From CAYLGT01 sp964383465 (GTDB lineage: Bacteria > Patescibacteriota > Saccharimonadia > Saccharimonadales > Saccharimonadaceae), in assembly GCA_964383465.1 (NCBI GenBank), contig CAYLGT010000002.1:1-64000 (forward strand): a stretch of 64,000 nt of DNA, written 5' to 3'. The notes beneath the pieces are model-generated. The model did not search any database and was not told the origin of the DNA. It worked only from the letters and a program-made list of their open reading frames with translations. How positions within the stretch are numbered: position 1 is the stretch's first letter; every line of letters begins with the position of its first letter. Both the position numbers and the translations under genes were made by a program. Below are positions 24,962 through 32,382 of the stretch, one piece after another.

Positions 24962-25558
24962 TCAGAAGGTACCGAACGGACTCTCCTCGATCGCGACTGC
25001 CTTGCGGGCGACGAGGCTCGTGAGAAGTCCCGCTATGCCATCGTCGTGCACCTGGTTCAGGGCGCTGACGGCACCGATGAACGGACGTCCGTCAACTCTG
25101 ACGTGTACAGCACCACCATAAGGGAAGTCGCCCCAAGCAAAGCTGCCGTCAGGCTCGACGGACTCGACCACGTTCAGGAACGCAGATGTGTCGAGCGTGA
25201 GGTAGCCCTCCCACTTTGTGGTGATGATGTCCAGCGTGTCCTTCATGGCTCTTACAGCCGGCCGCAGCTTGCGGACAGCATTGGCGATGAGGCGGTCAGC
25301 CTCAGGTCCCCATCCAGCCACGAACCACACCAGGTTGTAGGGGTTATCCCAGACGTCTCTAGGGTCGGTGAAGTGCTGAAAGACCGGGTTTGCCGCTGCG
25401 TATCCAAAGCTGTGGGACCTTCGAATAAGCCCTGAGGCCATCATGGTCTCGATGCTGACCCGCGAATCCATGACGAGACTCGCCAGGTCAAAGTTGCTCC
25501 CGCCCCAGTATGCTGAACGGGAGAATCGACTCACATCGAGTGTACGAACAGTGTTCAC
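24962..25558 (-). CDS. Hypothetical orphan protein, 198 aa (cassette gene)
   Basis: Unrecognised soluble protein rich in aromatic residues (SAYWGGSNFD, DNPYNLVWFVAGWGPEAD), without cysteines or membrane segments. The best start is GTG 25558 with an optimal TTGGAGG; an open frame further upstream lacks a ribosome site and would run through the promoter. Codons are more G+C-rich than in the neighbouring Nudix and GNAT genes. It is a full cassette with promoter (25605-25633), leader hairpin AGGCTC/GAGCCT, gene and terminator. An 8-base leader/3' UTR complementarity (25587-25594 with 24957-24964, over the stop codon) is marginal. Confidence 0.65.
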   Translation of the reverse strand: MNTVRTLDVSRFSRSAYWGGSNFDLASLVMDSRVSIETMMASGLIRRSHSFGYAAANPVFQHFTDPRDVWDNPYNLVWFVAGWGPEADRLIANAVRKLRPAVRAMKDTLDIITTKWEGYLTLDTSAFLNVVESVEPDGSFAWGDFPYGGAVHVRVDGRPFIGAVSALNQVHDDGIAGLLTSLVARKAVAIEESPFGTF

Positions 25559-25604
25559 AAAACCTCCAAGGTTCGACAGGCTCGCATGAGCCTCTTGAAA
25601 ACAT

Positions 25605-25633
25605 ATTATAGTACAAACACGTACATAAATCAA
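25605..25633 (-). promoter_or_regulatory. Promoter of the 24962-25558 cassette
   Basis: Minus strand TTGATT (25628-25633), 17-base spacer, TATAAT (25605-25610). Confidence 0.75.
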
Positions 25634-25704
25634 ACCCTTAGACAGATTGTGCTGTCTGGTCTCAAGGTGTACCATCTGAGGGACACTGACGTGAGGAGAT
25701 ATAT

Positions 25705-26232
25705 ATGGCACGACCAAGAATCATAGAGACTGTGGGATCATTTCGAGGGCATGACGGAGCCCGGCACACCGTAGACCGAGGTTGGGAAGATGACTTAGCG
25801 GCCGAGCTGCCAGAACTTTCTCGCCAGCCCCATATACTGCGTTCGACACCTAAAGATGCAAGCCGAAGATTTACAGATCAGGAAAGCGCTGATCTCTGGT
25901 ACGATGACGAAAATAAGCTGCCGTCGGTGTATACGTTTCGGCTGGGTGGTTTGAGTGTCGGCGGACTCGTATGGATGAGTAGTCAGCAGCACGTGGATAC
26001 ACCTGGAGCTCACTATACGTCTGGCTTTCGCATGTATCAGGGAGCGGTTGGGAGAGGTTTGGCACGGCCATTTTCAGAGGTGGCGCACGAAGACTTTTTC
26101 AACCTTCATCCAACGTCAGGTATTTGGCTTGAGACTGACGAAACAAACGCTGCCGCATTAGCACTGTACGAAAAACTTGGTTACACAGAGATTGCGAATC
26201 ATGACGGTAGGGTTGTGATGCGGCTTCACTAG
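25705..26232 (+). CDS. GNAT-family N-acetyltransferase
   Basis: 175 residues. The last 70 carry the GNAT signs: a variant acetyl-CoA loop (GAVGRGLARP), a strand (SGIWLETDETN) and the ending NAAALALYEKLGYTEI. The first 60 residues are a charged extension. Substrate unknown. Ribosome site GAGGAGAT. Its stop abuts the ATG of the TrmH gene (TAGATG), so the two are coupled. Confidence 0.82.
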   Translation: MARPRIIETVGSFRGHDGARHTVDRGWEDDLAAELPELSRQPHILRSTPKDASRRFTDQESADLWYDDENKLPSVYTFRLGGLSVGGLVWMSSQQHVDTPGAHYTSGFRMYQGAVGRGLARPFSEVAHEDFFNLHPTSGIWLETDETNAAALALYEKLGYTEIANHDGRVVMRLH

Positions 26233-26754
26233 ATGGGTGATTCGAGAAACGTACTAGATGAATTTAAGGGCAAGCCTCACGAAGAAATCGTGGAGGTGCT
26301 TGAAAATCGTGGGGTAAGCTTGGAAATAGCGATCGAAAATACCTTGCGCGACTTCAACATGGGTACGATCGTCCGTACAGCCAACGCGTTTGGGGTGCGA
26401 ACCATCCATGTGATTGGTCGCAGACAATGGAACAAACGCGGCGCCATGATGACCGACAAATACCTGCGCGTCCTGTACTATGCATCAGTTTCTGAGTTCA
26501 GCTCAGCCATGCGACAGAGGAAAAAAGCGGTATATGCCTTAGAAAATAACGTCAGCTCGAAGTCTGTGTATGACGTCACGCTCCCCGAAAACTTAGTCTG
26601 GGTCTTTGGGCAAGAAGGCCCCGGCGTTAGCCAGGAATTGTTAGCTGTCTGTGAAAACGTCGTGCATATACCCCAGCTTGGCTCAACCCGTTCGATGAAC
26701 GTTGGCGTTGCTGCTGGGATCGCCATGTTCGAATGGTCCCGACAAAACGGCTAA
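26233..26754 (+). CDS. TrmH/SpoU-family RNA 2'-O-methyltransferase
   Basis: 173 residues, complete: motif 1 NTLRDFNMGTIVRTANAFGV, motif 2 LVWVFGQEGPGVS and motif 3 IPQLGSTRSMNVGVAAGIAM of the SPOUT knot fold. RNA target not predictable. It lacks an N-terminal RNA-binding extension. Coupled to the GNAT gene and followed by hisS, whose promoter lies in its last codons. Confidence 0.92.
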   Translation: MGDSRNVLDEFKGKPHEEIVEVLENRGVSLEIAIENTLRDFNMGTIVRTANAFGVRTIHVIGRRQWNKRGAMMTDKYLRVLYYASVSEFSSAMRQRKKAVYALENNVSSKSVYDVTLPENLVWVFGQEGPGVSQELLAVCENVVHIPQLGSTRSMNVGVAAGIAMFEWSRQNG

Positions 26755-26759
26755 TCTGT

Positions 26760-26765
26760 TATACT
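26760..26765 (+). promoter_or_regulatory. -10 box of hisS
   Basis: TATACT, 10 bases before the ATG at 26776; no Shine-Dalgarno. Confidence 0.5.
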
Positions 26766-26775
26766 GCTTATAACT

Positions 26776-28089
26776 ATGTCACACCTCTCAAGCCAACCCT
26801 ACAAAGGCACGCGAGATTATTATCCGGAAGACAAGCGCGTGCAAAACTACATATTTTCGACATGGAAAAACGCGGTCGAAAGTTTTGGGTATGAAGATTA
26901 CTTACCGCCACTACTCGAACCACTTGAGCTATACGCGGCGAAAACTGGCGAAGAGATAGTCAACGAACAGACGTATACTTTTACTGACCGTGGTGAAAGA
27001 ACTGTTGCTATTCGTCCCGAGATGACACCAAGTGTGAGTCGCATGGTTGCGGCCCGACAGCAGGAGATAGGCTACCCGGCTCGCTGGTATAACATAGCGA
27101 ACTTCATGCGTTACGAACGACCGCAACGTGGCCGTGAGCGCGAATTTTGGCAGTTGAACGCTGACATATTTGGGGTAGCCGGTGTCGAAGCAGACATCGA
27201 AGTTATTCTGATGGCGCACTCGATCATGAAAGCTTTTGGCGCCACTGAAAAGATGTACACCGTTCGTATCAACGACCGTGAACTCATAAATTCCATGATG
27301 CACGACTATTTGGGGCTGAGTACTGTTCAGGGTGAGATGATGATCAAACTGTTCGACAAAAAAGGCAAGATCCCACACGAAGTGTTCCGTGATCAAGCTG
27401 TCGAAATTTTTGGCAAAGAAAAAGCCGCAGACGGTCTCAGGAAAATTGCCAAACTCATAAGTAGTAATGATATCGAAGCCTTACCGCAGGAACTCTCTCA
27501 CCTTGAAGCGGTTCAGCGACTAAAGGAACTGTTTCGAGCTATTCACTTAGCAGGAGTGCGTAACGCTGTGTTCGACATCTCGCTGATGCGTGGCTTTGAC
27601 TACTACACCGGCATGGTGTTTGAAGTATTCGACAACCACCCCGACAACAATCGCGCCATGTTTGGCGGCGGACGCTACGACGGACTAGTGTCGCTGTTTG
27701 GGGGTGAGCCGGTACCGACGGTTGGATTTGCTCCGGGTGCGACAACTATGGAAGTGTTCCTGCGTTCACACGAACTACTGCCCGACCTGCACTCGACTAC
27801 TGACATATACATGGTGGTACTTGATGGTGCCGAGCAGGGTGCTCAAAAGTTAGCACGCCAACTCCGTGAAGAAGGCGTACGTGTCGCTGTTGATATAACG
27901 GGTCGAAAGATCGACAAGCAGATCAAAGCTGCTGTAAAAATGCAGGTTCCTTATATGCTTTTTGTCGGTGAAAAGGAACTTGCCGACGAACTATATAAGC
28001 TCAAAAACGTGCGCAGTGAGAACGAACAAGAACTGAGTTTCGAGCGAATTGTGACGACAGTCAGTGACATACGCCGCAAAGCTCACTAG
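26776..28089 (+). CDS. hisS: Histidyl-tRNA synthetase
   Basis: Class II synthetase. The 437-residue protein has motif 1 in the N-terminal part, motif 2 RYERPQRGREREFWQLNAD, the histidine A motif RGFDYYTGMVFEVFD, motif 3 FGGGRYDGL and a C-terminal anticodon domain. The motif 2 form FWQLNAD in place of the common bacterial HQxGxE marks the archaea-like subgroup that also occurs in some bacteria. Leaderless by promoter position. Confidence 0.95.
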   Translation: MSHLSSQPYKGTRDYYPEDKRVQNYIFSTWKNAVESFGYEDYLPPLLEPLELYAAKTGEEIVNEQTYTFTDRGERTVAIRPEMTPSVSRMVAARQQEIGYPARWYNIANFMRYERPQRGREREFWQLNADIFGVAGVEADIEVILMAHSIMKAFGATEKMYTVRINDRELINSMMHDYLGLSTVQGEMMIKLFDKKGKIPHEVFRDQAVEIFGKEKAADGLRKIAKLISSNDIEALPQELSHLEAVQRLKELFRAIHLAGVRNAVFDISLMRGFDYYTGMVFEVFDNHPDNNRAMFGGGRYDGLVSLFGGEPVPTVGFAPGATTMEVFLRSHELLPDLHSTTDIYMVVLDGAEQGAQKLARQLREEGVRVAVDITGRKIDKQIKAAVKMQVPYMLFVGEKELADELYKLKNVRSENEQELSFERIVTTVSDIRRKAH

Positions 28090-28168
28090 ACATTGCAGCA
28101 AAATGTTGGTAGAGTTCGTCGCAGGACGCACGCTTTTTCGTGACATTTTGACAAGAAGAGGTGAGACG

Positions 28169-28462
28169 TTGCGCATTTCATATACCCGTTTGTTTGACGG
28201 TGGCGGCACGAAGTTCCGGCTGACGATCTACTTTCAGGACGAAGCAGGTCTCGATGAGGTGAAGCGAGCTGTGGCGCTCATGAAGCAGCGACCTGAGGTA
28301 CGAAAGGTTCGTACCTCTAGTGTCACGGTCCCTTTGGCCGAGGCGAAGGCGTTTCGTGTCACGCTGGACTTCGGAGCTCCGATCCAGCCGTCGCACATGG
28401 CAGACTTCTTCACGTTCCTGGACCAACTTCCGATGAAGGCCAGAGAGCGGCTCACCGCCTGA
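28169..28462 (+). CDS. Hypothetical protein, 97 aa (cassette-like)
   Basis: Unrecognised small protein with alternating strands and helices (TKFRLTIYFQDEAGLDEVKRAV). I choose TTG 28169 because AGAGG lies 8 bases upstream; ATG 28103 is possible but has no ribosome site. G+C-rich codons and a strong terminator after it match the other cassettes, though no convincing promoter was found. Between hisS and tig. Confidence 0.5.
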   Translation: MRISYTRLFDGGGTKFRLTIYFQDEAGLDEVKRAVALMKQRPEVRKVRTSSVTVPLAEAKAFRVTLDFGAPIQPSHMADFFTFLDQLPMKARERLTA

Positions 28463-28508
28463 TCCCCACGATTTCTCTAGAGAAAAGCACGTGGGCGGTC
28501 ATCGTCCA

Positions 28509-28545
28509 CACCGCCCCCTTTTTTTGGGGGCGGGTTTTTCTTTTT
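28509..28545 (+). terminator. Terminator of the 28169-28462 gene
   Basis: CCGCCCCC/GGGGGCGG stem with a T-rich loop and a TTTTTCTTTTT tail. Confidence 0.85.
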
Positions 28546-28581
28546 ATAGCCCTTATGTTCGCACGCGTGACGCTCATCTGT

Positions 28582-28587
28582 TAGACT
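28582..28587 (+). promoter_or_regulatory. -10 box of tig
   Basis: TAGACT, 8 bases before ATG 28596; no Shine-Dalgarno. Confidence 0.45.
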
Positions 28588-28595
28588 AGGTAGTT

Positions 28596-29873
28596 ATGAT
28601 ACATACCCTCAAGAAACTATCTGAAACAAGTGTCCAGGTTATCGTCACTCTCGACGACAAAGACCTTGCGACAGCAAAACGGCTTGGTGTGAGTCACCTG
28701 GCAAAAAACGTCAAAGCACCTGGCTTTCGGGCCGGCAAAGTTCCTGCAAACGTTGCCGAAAAGCACATCGACCCCGTGGCACTTGCCAACGAAGTGGCTG
28801 AGCACGCCATAAACATCGCTCTTAACGATGTATCGGTTGCTGAGCAGCTCCGCGTCCTCGACCAGCCAAAAGTCGACCTGAAAGACTTTACACCTTACGA
28901 ATCCATGAAGTTTGAAGCGACGATCGAGATCCTACCTGAGATCAAACTCGGTGATTACAAAAAGCTCAAAGCGAAGAAAGTCAAAGTAGAGGTCTCAGAC
29001 CCTGAAGTTGACGAAGTTGTCGAGCGTATGCGCAGCCAGCTTTCGGAAAAAATTGAAGTAAAGCGCGAGGCAGAGTTTGGTGACAGTGTGAACATCGATT
29101 TCCTCGGAAAGATGGGTGGTGAAGCCTTTGACGGCGGAGCGGCCAAAGGTTACGAACTCGCTCTCGGTTCAGGAAGCTTCATCCCAGGATTTGAGGAAGC
29201 TATCGTTGGCCATAAAGCGGGCGAGAAGTTTGACGTACCGCTTAGTTTTCCAAAAGACTACCACGCTGAAAACCTCAAAGGCAAAGCAGTCGTCTTCGAG
29301 GTGACGCTAGGCGCAGTTTCTGAAGTAAAACTTCCTGAAGTTGACGATGCATTTGCAGTCAAAGTTGGTCCGTTCAAAACCGTCCAAGGTATGCGCGAGG
29401 ACATCCGCGCTCAGCTCATGGAGCAGAAGCAAAAAACTGCTGCCGATGAAATAAAAGATGACCTCGTCGGACAGTTAGTCGAAAAAAGTACGGTTCCAAC
29501 TCCACAGCTTCTTATCGATGACCAGGTTCGTTCTATAGAGCAGGACGCGCGACAGAACCTGATGTACAGTGGGCTTTCAGCTGAGCAGTATATGCAGTCG
29601 CAGGGCTACAAAGACGAGGCAGACTGGCGTGAAAAAGAGTTCGTGCCAATGGCAACGAAACGTGTTCAGGCAGGACTCGTACTGTCAGAGCTCAGTAAAG
29701 TCGAAAAGATCGAAGTGTCGACCGAGGAGCTCAACGCTCGTCTCGAGCAGATGCTGGAGCAGTACGCTAGTATGCGTGATCAGCTGGACACTCCTGAGGC
29801 CCGCCGTGACATCGCCAACCGGGTCTTAACCGAAAAGACCGTTGACCGACTGGTTGAGTTGAATACGAAATAG
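28596..29873 (+). CDS. tig: Trigger factor (ribosome-bound chaperone, peptidyl-prolyl isomerase)
   Basis: Binds nascent chains at the exit tunnel. Of 425 residues, 1-145 are the ribosome-binding domain with the signature region GFRAGKVP, 150-240 the FKBP-type isomerase (GDSVNIDFLGKMGGEAFDGG; GSGSFIPGFEEAIVGHKAGE), and the rest the helical chaperone arms. Length is normal. Leaderless by promoter position. Here clpP is nearby, as in many bacteria, but two cassette genes intervene. Confidence 0.95.
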   Translation: MIHTLKKLSETSVQVIVTLDDKDLATAKRLGVSHLAKNVKAPGFRAGKVPANVAEKHIDPVALANEVAEHAINIALNDVSVAEQLRVLDQPKVDLKDFTPYESMKFEATIEILPEIKLGDYKKLKAKKVKVEVSDPEVDEVVERMRSQLSEKIEVKREAEFGDSVNIDFLGKMGGEAFDGGAAKGYELALGSGSFIPGFEEAIVGHKAGEKFDVPLSFPKDYHAENLKGKAVVFEVTLGAVSEVKLPEVDDAFAVKVGPFKTVQGMREDIRAQLMEQKQKTAADEIKDDLVGQLVEKSTVPTPQLLIDDQVRSIEQDARQNLMYSGLSAEQYMQSQGYKDEADWREKEFVPMATKRVQAGLVLSELSKVEKIEVSTEELNARLEQMLEQYASMRDQLDTPEARRDIANRVLTEKTVDRLVELNTK

Positions 29874-29900
29874 TTTCGTATAGGAAATAGTCAAACAAGT

Positions 29901-29949
29901 GAAAGCCCCGCCGCGAAGGCAGGACTTTCGTCTCACCTCCTCGGCGGGG
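29901..29949 (-). terminator. Terminator of the 29950-30522 gene
   Basis: Minus strand CCCCGCCG ... CGGCGGGG stem followed by CTTTC; its loop region holds the 3' arm of the leader complementarity. Confidence 0.65.
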
Positions 29950-30546
29950 TTAGTTTCCGGCAATAGTGCCGGCGACGGCGCCTGCAGCTGCAGCGACCAT
30001 CATGGTGTGGGCTCGCTCAGCTCTGATGCGCTCTTGTTCATGGCGAGCGCATGGACAGTCGTCGTCGTAGCATGGGTCGTCGTAGTCGTCCGGACCTCGC
30101 CAAATCCATCTGGCCAATGACAAAAGGCCGAAAAGGATGAGCGCAGAAAGAACGGTGGCTAGGAGCCCCATGGCGAATCCGATAACTCGTGAAATCCAGC
30201 TCGTGCTGGAGGTCAACCAGTTGCATTCGTTCGGATAGGCCATGCCGGTAAGCGTGTAGGACGAGCCGTCGTTCGCGCTCACCTCGAGGTCCCCTTCGTA
30301 GCCGAAGAATGACCGCATGTACTTCGAGTCGGCATAGTCATAGGCCGGCCCAAATTCCTTGAACGTCTTGTTCACCACGACGCTGTTGCAGCGTGGGGTG
30401 TTGATGTCCTCGCCGATCACCAGGTGATAGGTGAGGAACTGTCCAGCAGCGAACCAGTAGCACATCACGCCGAGCGTAACGGCCAGTCGACTCAACCGCA
30501 TGGTCCAGGTGCTACCTTGCATGTCTTACTCTCCTTGGAGGTGAGA
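29931..30546. repeat. 5'/3' inverted repeat around the 29950-30522 gene
   Basis: TCTCACCTCC (29931-29940) and GGAGGTGAGA (30537-30546), 10 bp exact. In the mRNA the leader arm reads TCTCACCTCC and lies directly before AAGGAGAG; its CTCC can mask the Shine-Dalgarno, while 3' UTR pairing would free it. Confidence 0.55.
29950..30522 (-). CDS. Membrane protein with cysteine-containing outer domain, 190 aa (cassette gene)
   Basis: Unrecognised. Membrane segment 1 spans about residues 12-35; an outer domain of about 70 residues with two cysteines (TPRCNS, NECNW) follows; segment 2 is about 110-135 (VIGFAMGLLATVLSALILFG); the inner tail has an acidic Cys cluster (DDYDDPCYDDDCPCARHE) and ends in an Ala/Gly-rich stretch that could be a third helix. 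Possible metal binding by the CxxxxCxC cluster is inference. Own promoter (30565-30593), AAGGAG ribosome site and terminator. Confidence 0.65.
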   Translation of the reverse strand: MQGSTWTMRLSRLAVTLGVMCYWFAAGQFLTYHLVIGEDINTPRCNSVVVNKTFKEFGPAYDYADSKYMRSFFGYEGDLEVSANDGSSYTLTGMAYPNECNWLTSSTSWISRVIGFAMGLLATVLSALILFGLLSLARWIWRGPDDYDDPCYDDDCPCARHEQERIRAERAHTMMVAAAAGAVAGTIAGN

Positions 30547-30564
30547 ATGAAGATTACATATATT

Positions 30565-30593
30565 ACAATAGCACAAAAAGCATATAAAGTCAA
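30565..30593 (-). promoter_or_regulatory. Promoter of the 29950-30522 cassette
   Basis: Minus strand TTGACT (30588-30593), 17-base spacer ending TGTGC, TATTGT (30565-30570). Back to back with the promoter at 30611. Confidence 0.75.
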
Positions 30594-30610
30594 TGCTAAA
30601 TAATTATGAA

Positions 30611-30638
30611 TTGATTATCTATCAATATATAGTATAAT
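30611..30638 (+). promoter_or_regulatory. Promoter of the 30674-30970 cassette
   Basis: TTGATT (30611-30616), 16-base spacer, TATAAT (30633-30638). The expected start (about 30645) coincides with the first base of the 14-base leader repeat. Confidence 0.75.
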
Positions 30639-30645
30639 ATATACA

Positions 30646-30987
30646 ACTCCGTGCACAGAAGTTAGGAGTAGCCGTGTGGGAAAAGCTAAAGGAATTTCTG
30701 ACGAGACCAGACATGTTGCCGAGCGAGGCGGCGTGTCGCACCTGTAAGACCTGGCATCGTATCTGGATAAGTCACTCGTTTGGTACCGGGATTGCGACCC
30801 TAGTGATGTTCCTTGTCTTCTTCGCAACAGGAGGAAGGTTCCTCTTCACTCGGTCGGACGTTGCGGTTGTTCTCCTGATGATCGCCTTGACCGCTTCTTT
30901 CATCTTTAACCTTGTTGTCCTCTGCTTCCAGCATCTTCATTCAACATGCTGGCAGGCAAAAACTCAGTGATACTCTGTGCACGGAGT
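30646..30987. repeat. 5'/3' inverted repeat around the 30674-30970 gene
   Basis: ACTCCGTGCACAGA (30646-30659) and TCTGTGCACGGAGT (30974-30987), 14 bp exact; the first begins at the predicted 5' end, the second 4 bases after the stop codon. The ACTCC part can alternatively pair with GGAGT of the ribosome site. Confidence 0.75.
30674..30970 (+). CDS. Small membrane protein with two helices, 98 aa (cassette gene)
   Basis: Unrecognised. A charged N-terminal part with CRTCKTW (CxxC) is followed by two membrane segments (about 36-55 and 62-86) and a short tail with two more cysteines. GTG start with GGAG 6 bases upstream. Promoter at 30611; the predicted mRNA begins with a 14-base sequence complementary to the bases just after the stop codon. 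The CIRCE element of clpP follows and may serve as its terminator. Confidence 0.65.
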   Translation: MWEKLKEFLTRPDMLPSEAACRTCKTWHRIWISHSFGTGIATLVMFLVFFATGGRFLFTRSDVAVVLLMIALTASFIFNLVVLCFQHLHSTCWQAKTQ

Positions 30988-31005
30988 ATCACCAAGCTGG
31001 GTAAA

Positions 31006-31032
31006 CTAGCACTCTCACTTGACGAGTGCTAG
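31006..31032 (+). promoter_or_regulatory. CIRCE operator (HrcA site) of clpP
   Basis: CTAGCACTC - 9 bases - GAGTGCTAG, identical in both arms to the clpC element at 10236. TTGAC of the -35 box is in the 9-base centre. The hairpin plus TTTTTT also looks like a terminator for the preceding cassette. Confidence 0.88.
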
Positions 31033-31046
31033 TTTTTTGCTACAAT
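31019..31046 (+). promoter_or_regulatory. Promoter of clpP
   Basis: TTGACG (31019-31024), 16-base spacer, TACAAT (31041-31046); ATG 6 bases later. Confidence 0.75.
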
Positions 31047-31052
31047 ACAGAT

Positions 31053-31643
31053 ATGACAAAAGGGTATTTGGTTCCAACAGTTGTTGAAAAAAGTTACGAT
31101 GGCGAACGAGCGTTTGACATCTACTCACGCCTGCTCAAAGAACGAATCATCTTTCTTGGTGAAGAGGTCAACGAGCACACGGCGAATATCATCGTCGCGC
31201 AGTTACTTCATCTGGCCTACGAAGACCCGAAAAAAGACATCTCGCTGTATATCAACAGTCCAGGGGGAAGTGTGACCGACGGCCTGGCTATCTACGACAC
31301 GATGCAGTTCATCGCCCCAGACGTTGCCACCTACGGTATAGGACTCCAGGCAAGTATGGGGGCGTTTCTACTAAGTTCAGGCGCCAAAGGCAAGCGCCAC
31401 CTGCTGCCAAATGCCCGTGTGATGATTCACCAGCCATCGTCTGGCACTCAGGGTATGATTACCGACCAAGAGATTCGCCTCAAAGAATCGGTACGTCTGA
31501 AAGAGTTACTGACAAATATCATGGCAAAAAACACCGGTCAGAAAGCCACTAAGGTTAAGGCCGACATGGAACGTGACTTCTGGATGGACGCTGATGAAGC
31601 GGTCAAATACGGGCTTGTCGACAAAGTTGTCAAAAAAGTCTAA
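31053..31643 (+). CDS. clpP: ATP-dependent Clp protease proteolytic subunit ClpP
   Basis: Serine peptidase of the ClpCP/ClpXP complex. 196 residues with the catalytic triad: Ser in GLQASMGAFLL, His in MIHQPSSG, Asp in ERDFWMDADEA. GLQASMG replaces the frequent GxAASMG but keeps the Ser. The real start is ATG 31053, 6 bases after the -10 box; the frame open upstream would run through the promoter and operator. The CIRCE element shared with clpC predicts common HrcA control of protease and ATPase. Confidence 0.96.
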   Translation: MTKGYLVPTVVEKSYDGERAFDIYSRLLKERIIFLGEEVNEHTANIIVAQLLHLAYEDPKKDISLYINSPGGSVTDGLAIYDTMQFIAPDVATYGIGLQASMGAFLLSSGAKGKRHLLPNARVMIHQPSSGTQGMITDQEIRLKESVRLKELLTNIMAKNTGQKATKVKADMERDFWMDADEAVKYGLVDKVVKKV

Positions 31644-31645
31644 GT

Positions 31646-31674
31646 TTGACTTACATATTTAAATATGCTATAAT
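31646..31674 (+). promoter_or_regulatory. Promoter of the 31723-32109 cassette
   Basis: TTGACT (31646-31651), 17-base spacer ending TGC, TATAAT (31669-31674), right after the clpP stop. Confidence 0.85.
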
Positions 31675-31685
31675 TAGATAGTACA

Positions 31686-32131
31686 CCCGTACGGACCTTC
31701 CAACTCTCGAAAGGTGGACTCAGTGTCCGATTTCTCACAGGGCGCCCTCGCCACGGCGATCCTCACTATCGCCATGCTCGGGCTGATGACGAATCATCAC
31801 CTCGATCTGGCGAGGAGTGGGCCCAAAGGCCTGGAGCGGCTCAAGCATATCGAGGAGGCGACACCGAACATCCCCAGCATGATGATGGAGGGCGCTCCGA
31901 TCGCGTCCGTGGGGATGACCTACTTCTGGTTGATGGTCGTCTCACTCGTCATCTACGACAATGACCACGGTACCTCCAACAGTACCTTCTTCCTGGCCTT
32001 CGCCTGCATCTGCGTGGTGATCTGCCTGGGCCTGATCTGTCAGTTCCGTGTCCACGACGTCAAGTACGAGGAGGAGCGGAGGCTCGAGAAAGACAGGTTG
32101 CGACCCTAGTCGTCGCACCGGTCCGTACGGG
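31686..32131. repeat. 5'/3' inverted repeat around the 31723-32109 gene
   Basis: CCCGTACGGACC (31686-31697) and GGTCCGTACGGG (32120-32131), 12 bp exact; first arm about 5 bases after the predicted transcript start, second 10 bases after the stop. The ACC end of the first arm is part of ACCTT, which can pair with AAGGT of the ribosome site. Confidence 0.7.
31723..32109 (+). CDS. Small membrane protein, 128 aa (cassette gene)
   Basis: Unrecognised. An N-terminal hydrophobic helix (about residues 8-22), a soluble middle with Met/Pro-rich IPSMMMEGAP, two adjoining membrane segments (about 60-80 and 88-110) and a charged tail. GTG 31723 has AAAGG 9 bases upstream; GTG 31714 is too close to it. 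Codons are very G+C-rich compared with clpP and rpoB. Complete cassette between clpP and rpoB with its own promoter and terminator. Confidence 0.65.
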   Translation: MSDFSQGALATAILTIAMLGLMTNHHLDLARSGPKGLERLKHIEEATPNIPSMMMEGAPIASVGMTYFWLMVVSLVIYDNDHGTSNSTFFLAFACICVVICLGLICQFRVHDVKYEEERRLEKDRLRP

Positions 32132-32135
32132 ACCG

Positions 32136-32178
32136 CGGCATCTCTTCTTCCTTCGGGAGGAAGAAGCCGCGGTTTCGT
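32136..32178 (+). terminator. Terminator of the 31723-32109 cassette
   Basis: CCGCGGC / GCCGCGG outer stem with CTTCTTCC-TTCG-GGAGGAAG inner stem, followed by TTTCGTC. Confidence 0.7.
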
Positions 32179-32190
32179 CAAATTTTGGGG

Positions 32191-32219
32191 TTGATTTCAA
32201 AAAGTAAACTGCCTATAAT
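32191..32219 (+). promoter_or_regulatory. Promoter of rpoBC
   Basis: TTGATT (32191-32196), 17-base spacer, TATAAT (32214-32219); leader of about 155 bases. Confidence 0.75.
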
Positions 32220-32256
32220 TGAGGCTAATGAAGATTGTATAAGCTGGGCTGGTTCT

Positions 32257-32290
32257 ACACGCACGCCAATTGGCGGGCGTTTTTGCGTGT
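32257..32290 (+). promoter_or_regulatory. Attenuator-like hairpin in the rpoB leader
   Basis: CGCACGCC-AATT-GGCGGGCG stem (one mismatch) followed by TTTTT, with an outer ACACGCA/TGCGTGT stem that would enclose the T run. Located between promoter and rpoB ribosome site; a candidate for control of polymerase synthesis. Confidence 0.55.
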
Positions 32291-32382
32291 TGTGAGCCTC
32301 AGACTTGAAAACTTCGGCGCCCCACACTGTAGTTTTGCAGAGTGGAAACAATCAATCTAACTGCGAGGAGCGAAACAGTTTT

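Noticed and set aside
24957..25594. 8-base leader/3' UTR complementarity of the 24962 cassette as a sixth case
   Set aside because: Too short to separate from chance and one arm falls in a local leader hairpin; kept only as a remark.
31026..31052. Upstream GTG start for clpP
   Set aside because: It lies inside the CIRCE/promoter region, before the predicted transcription start.
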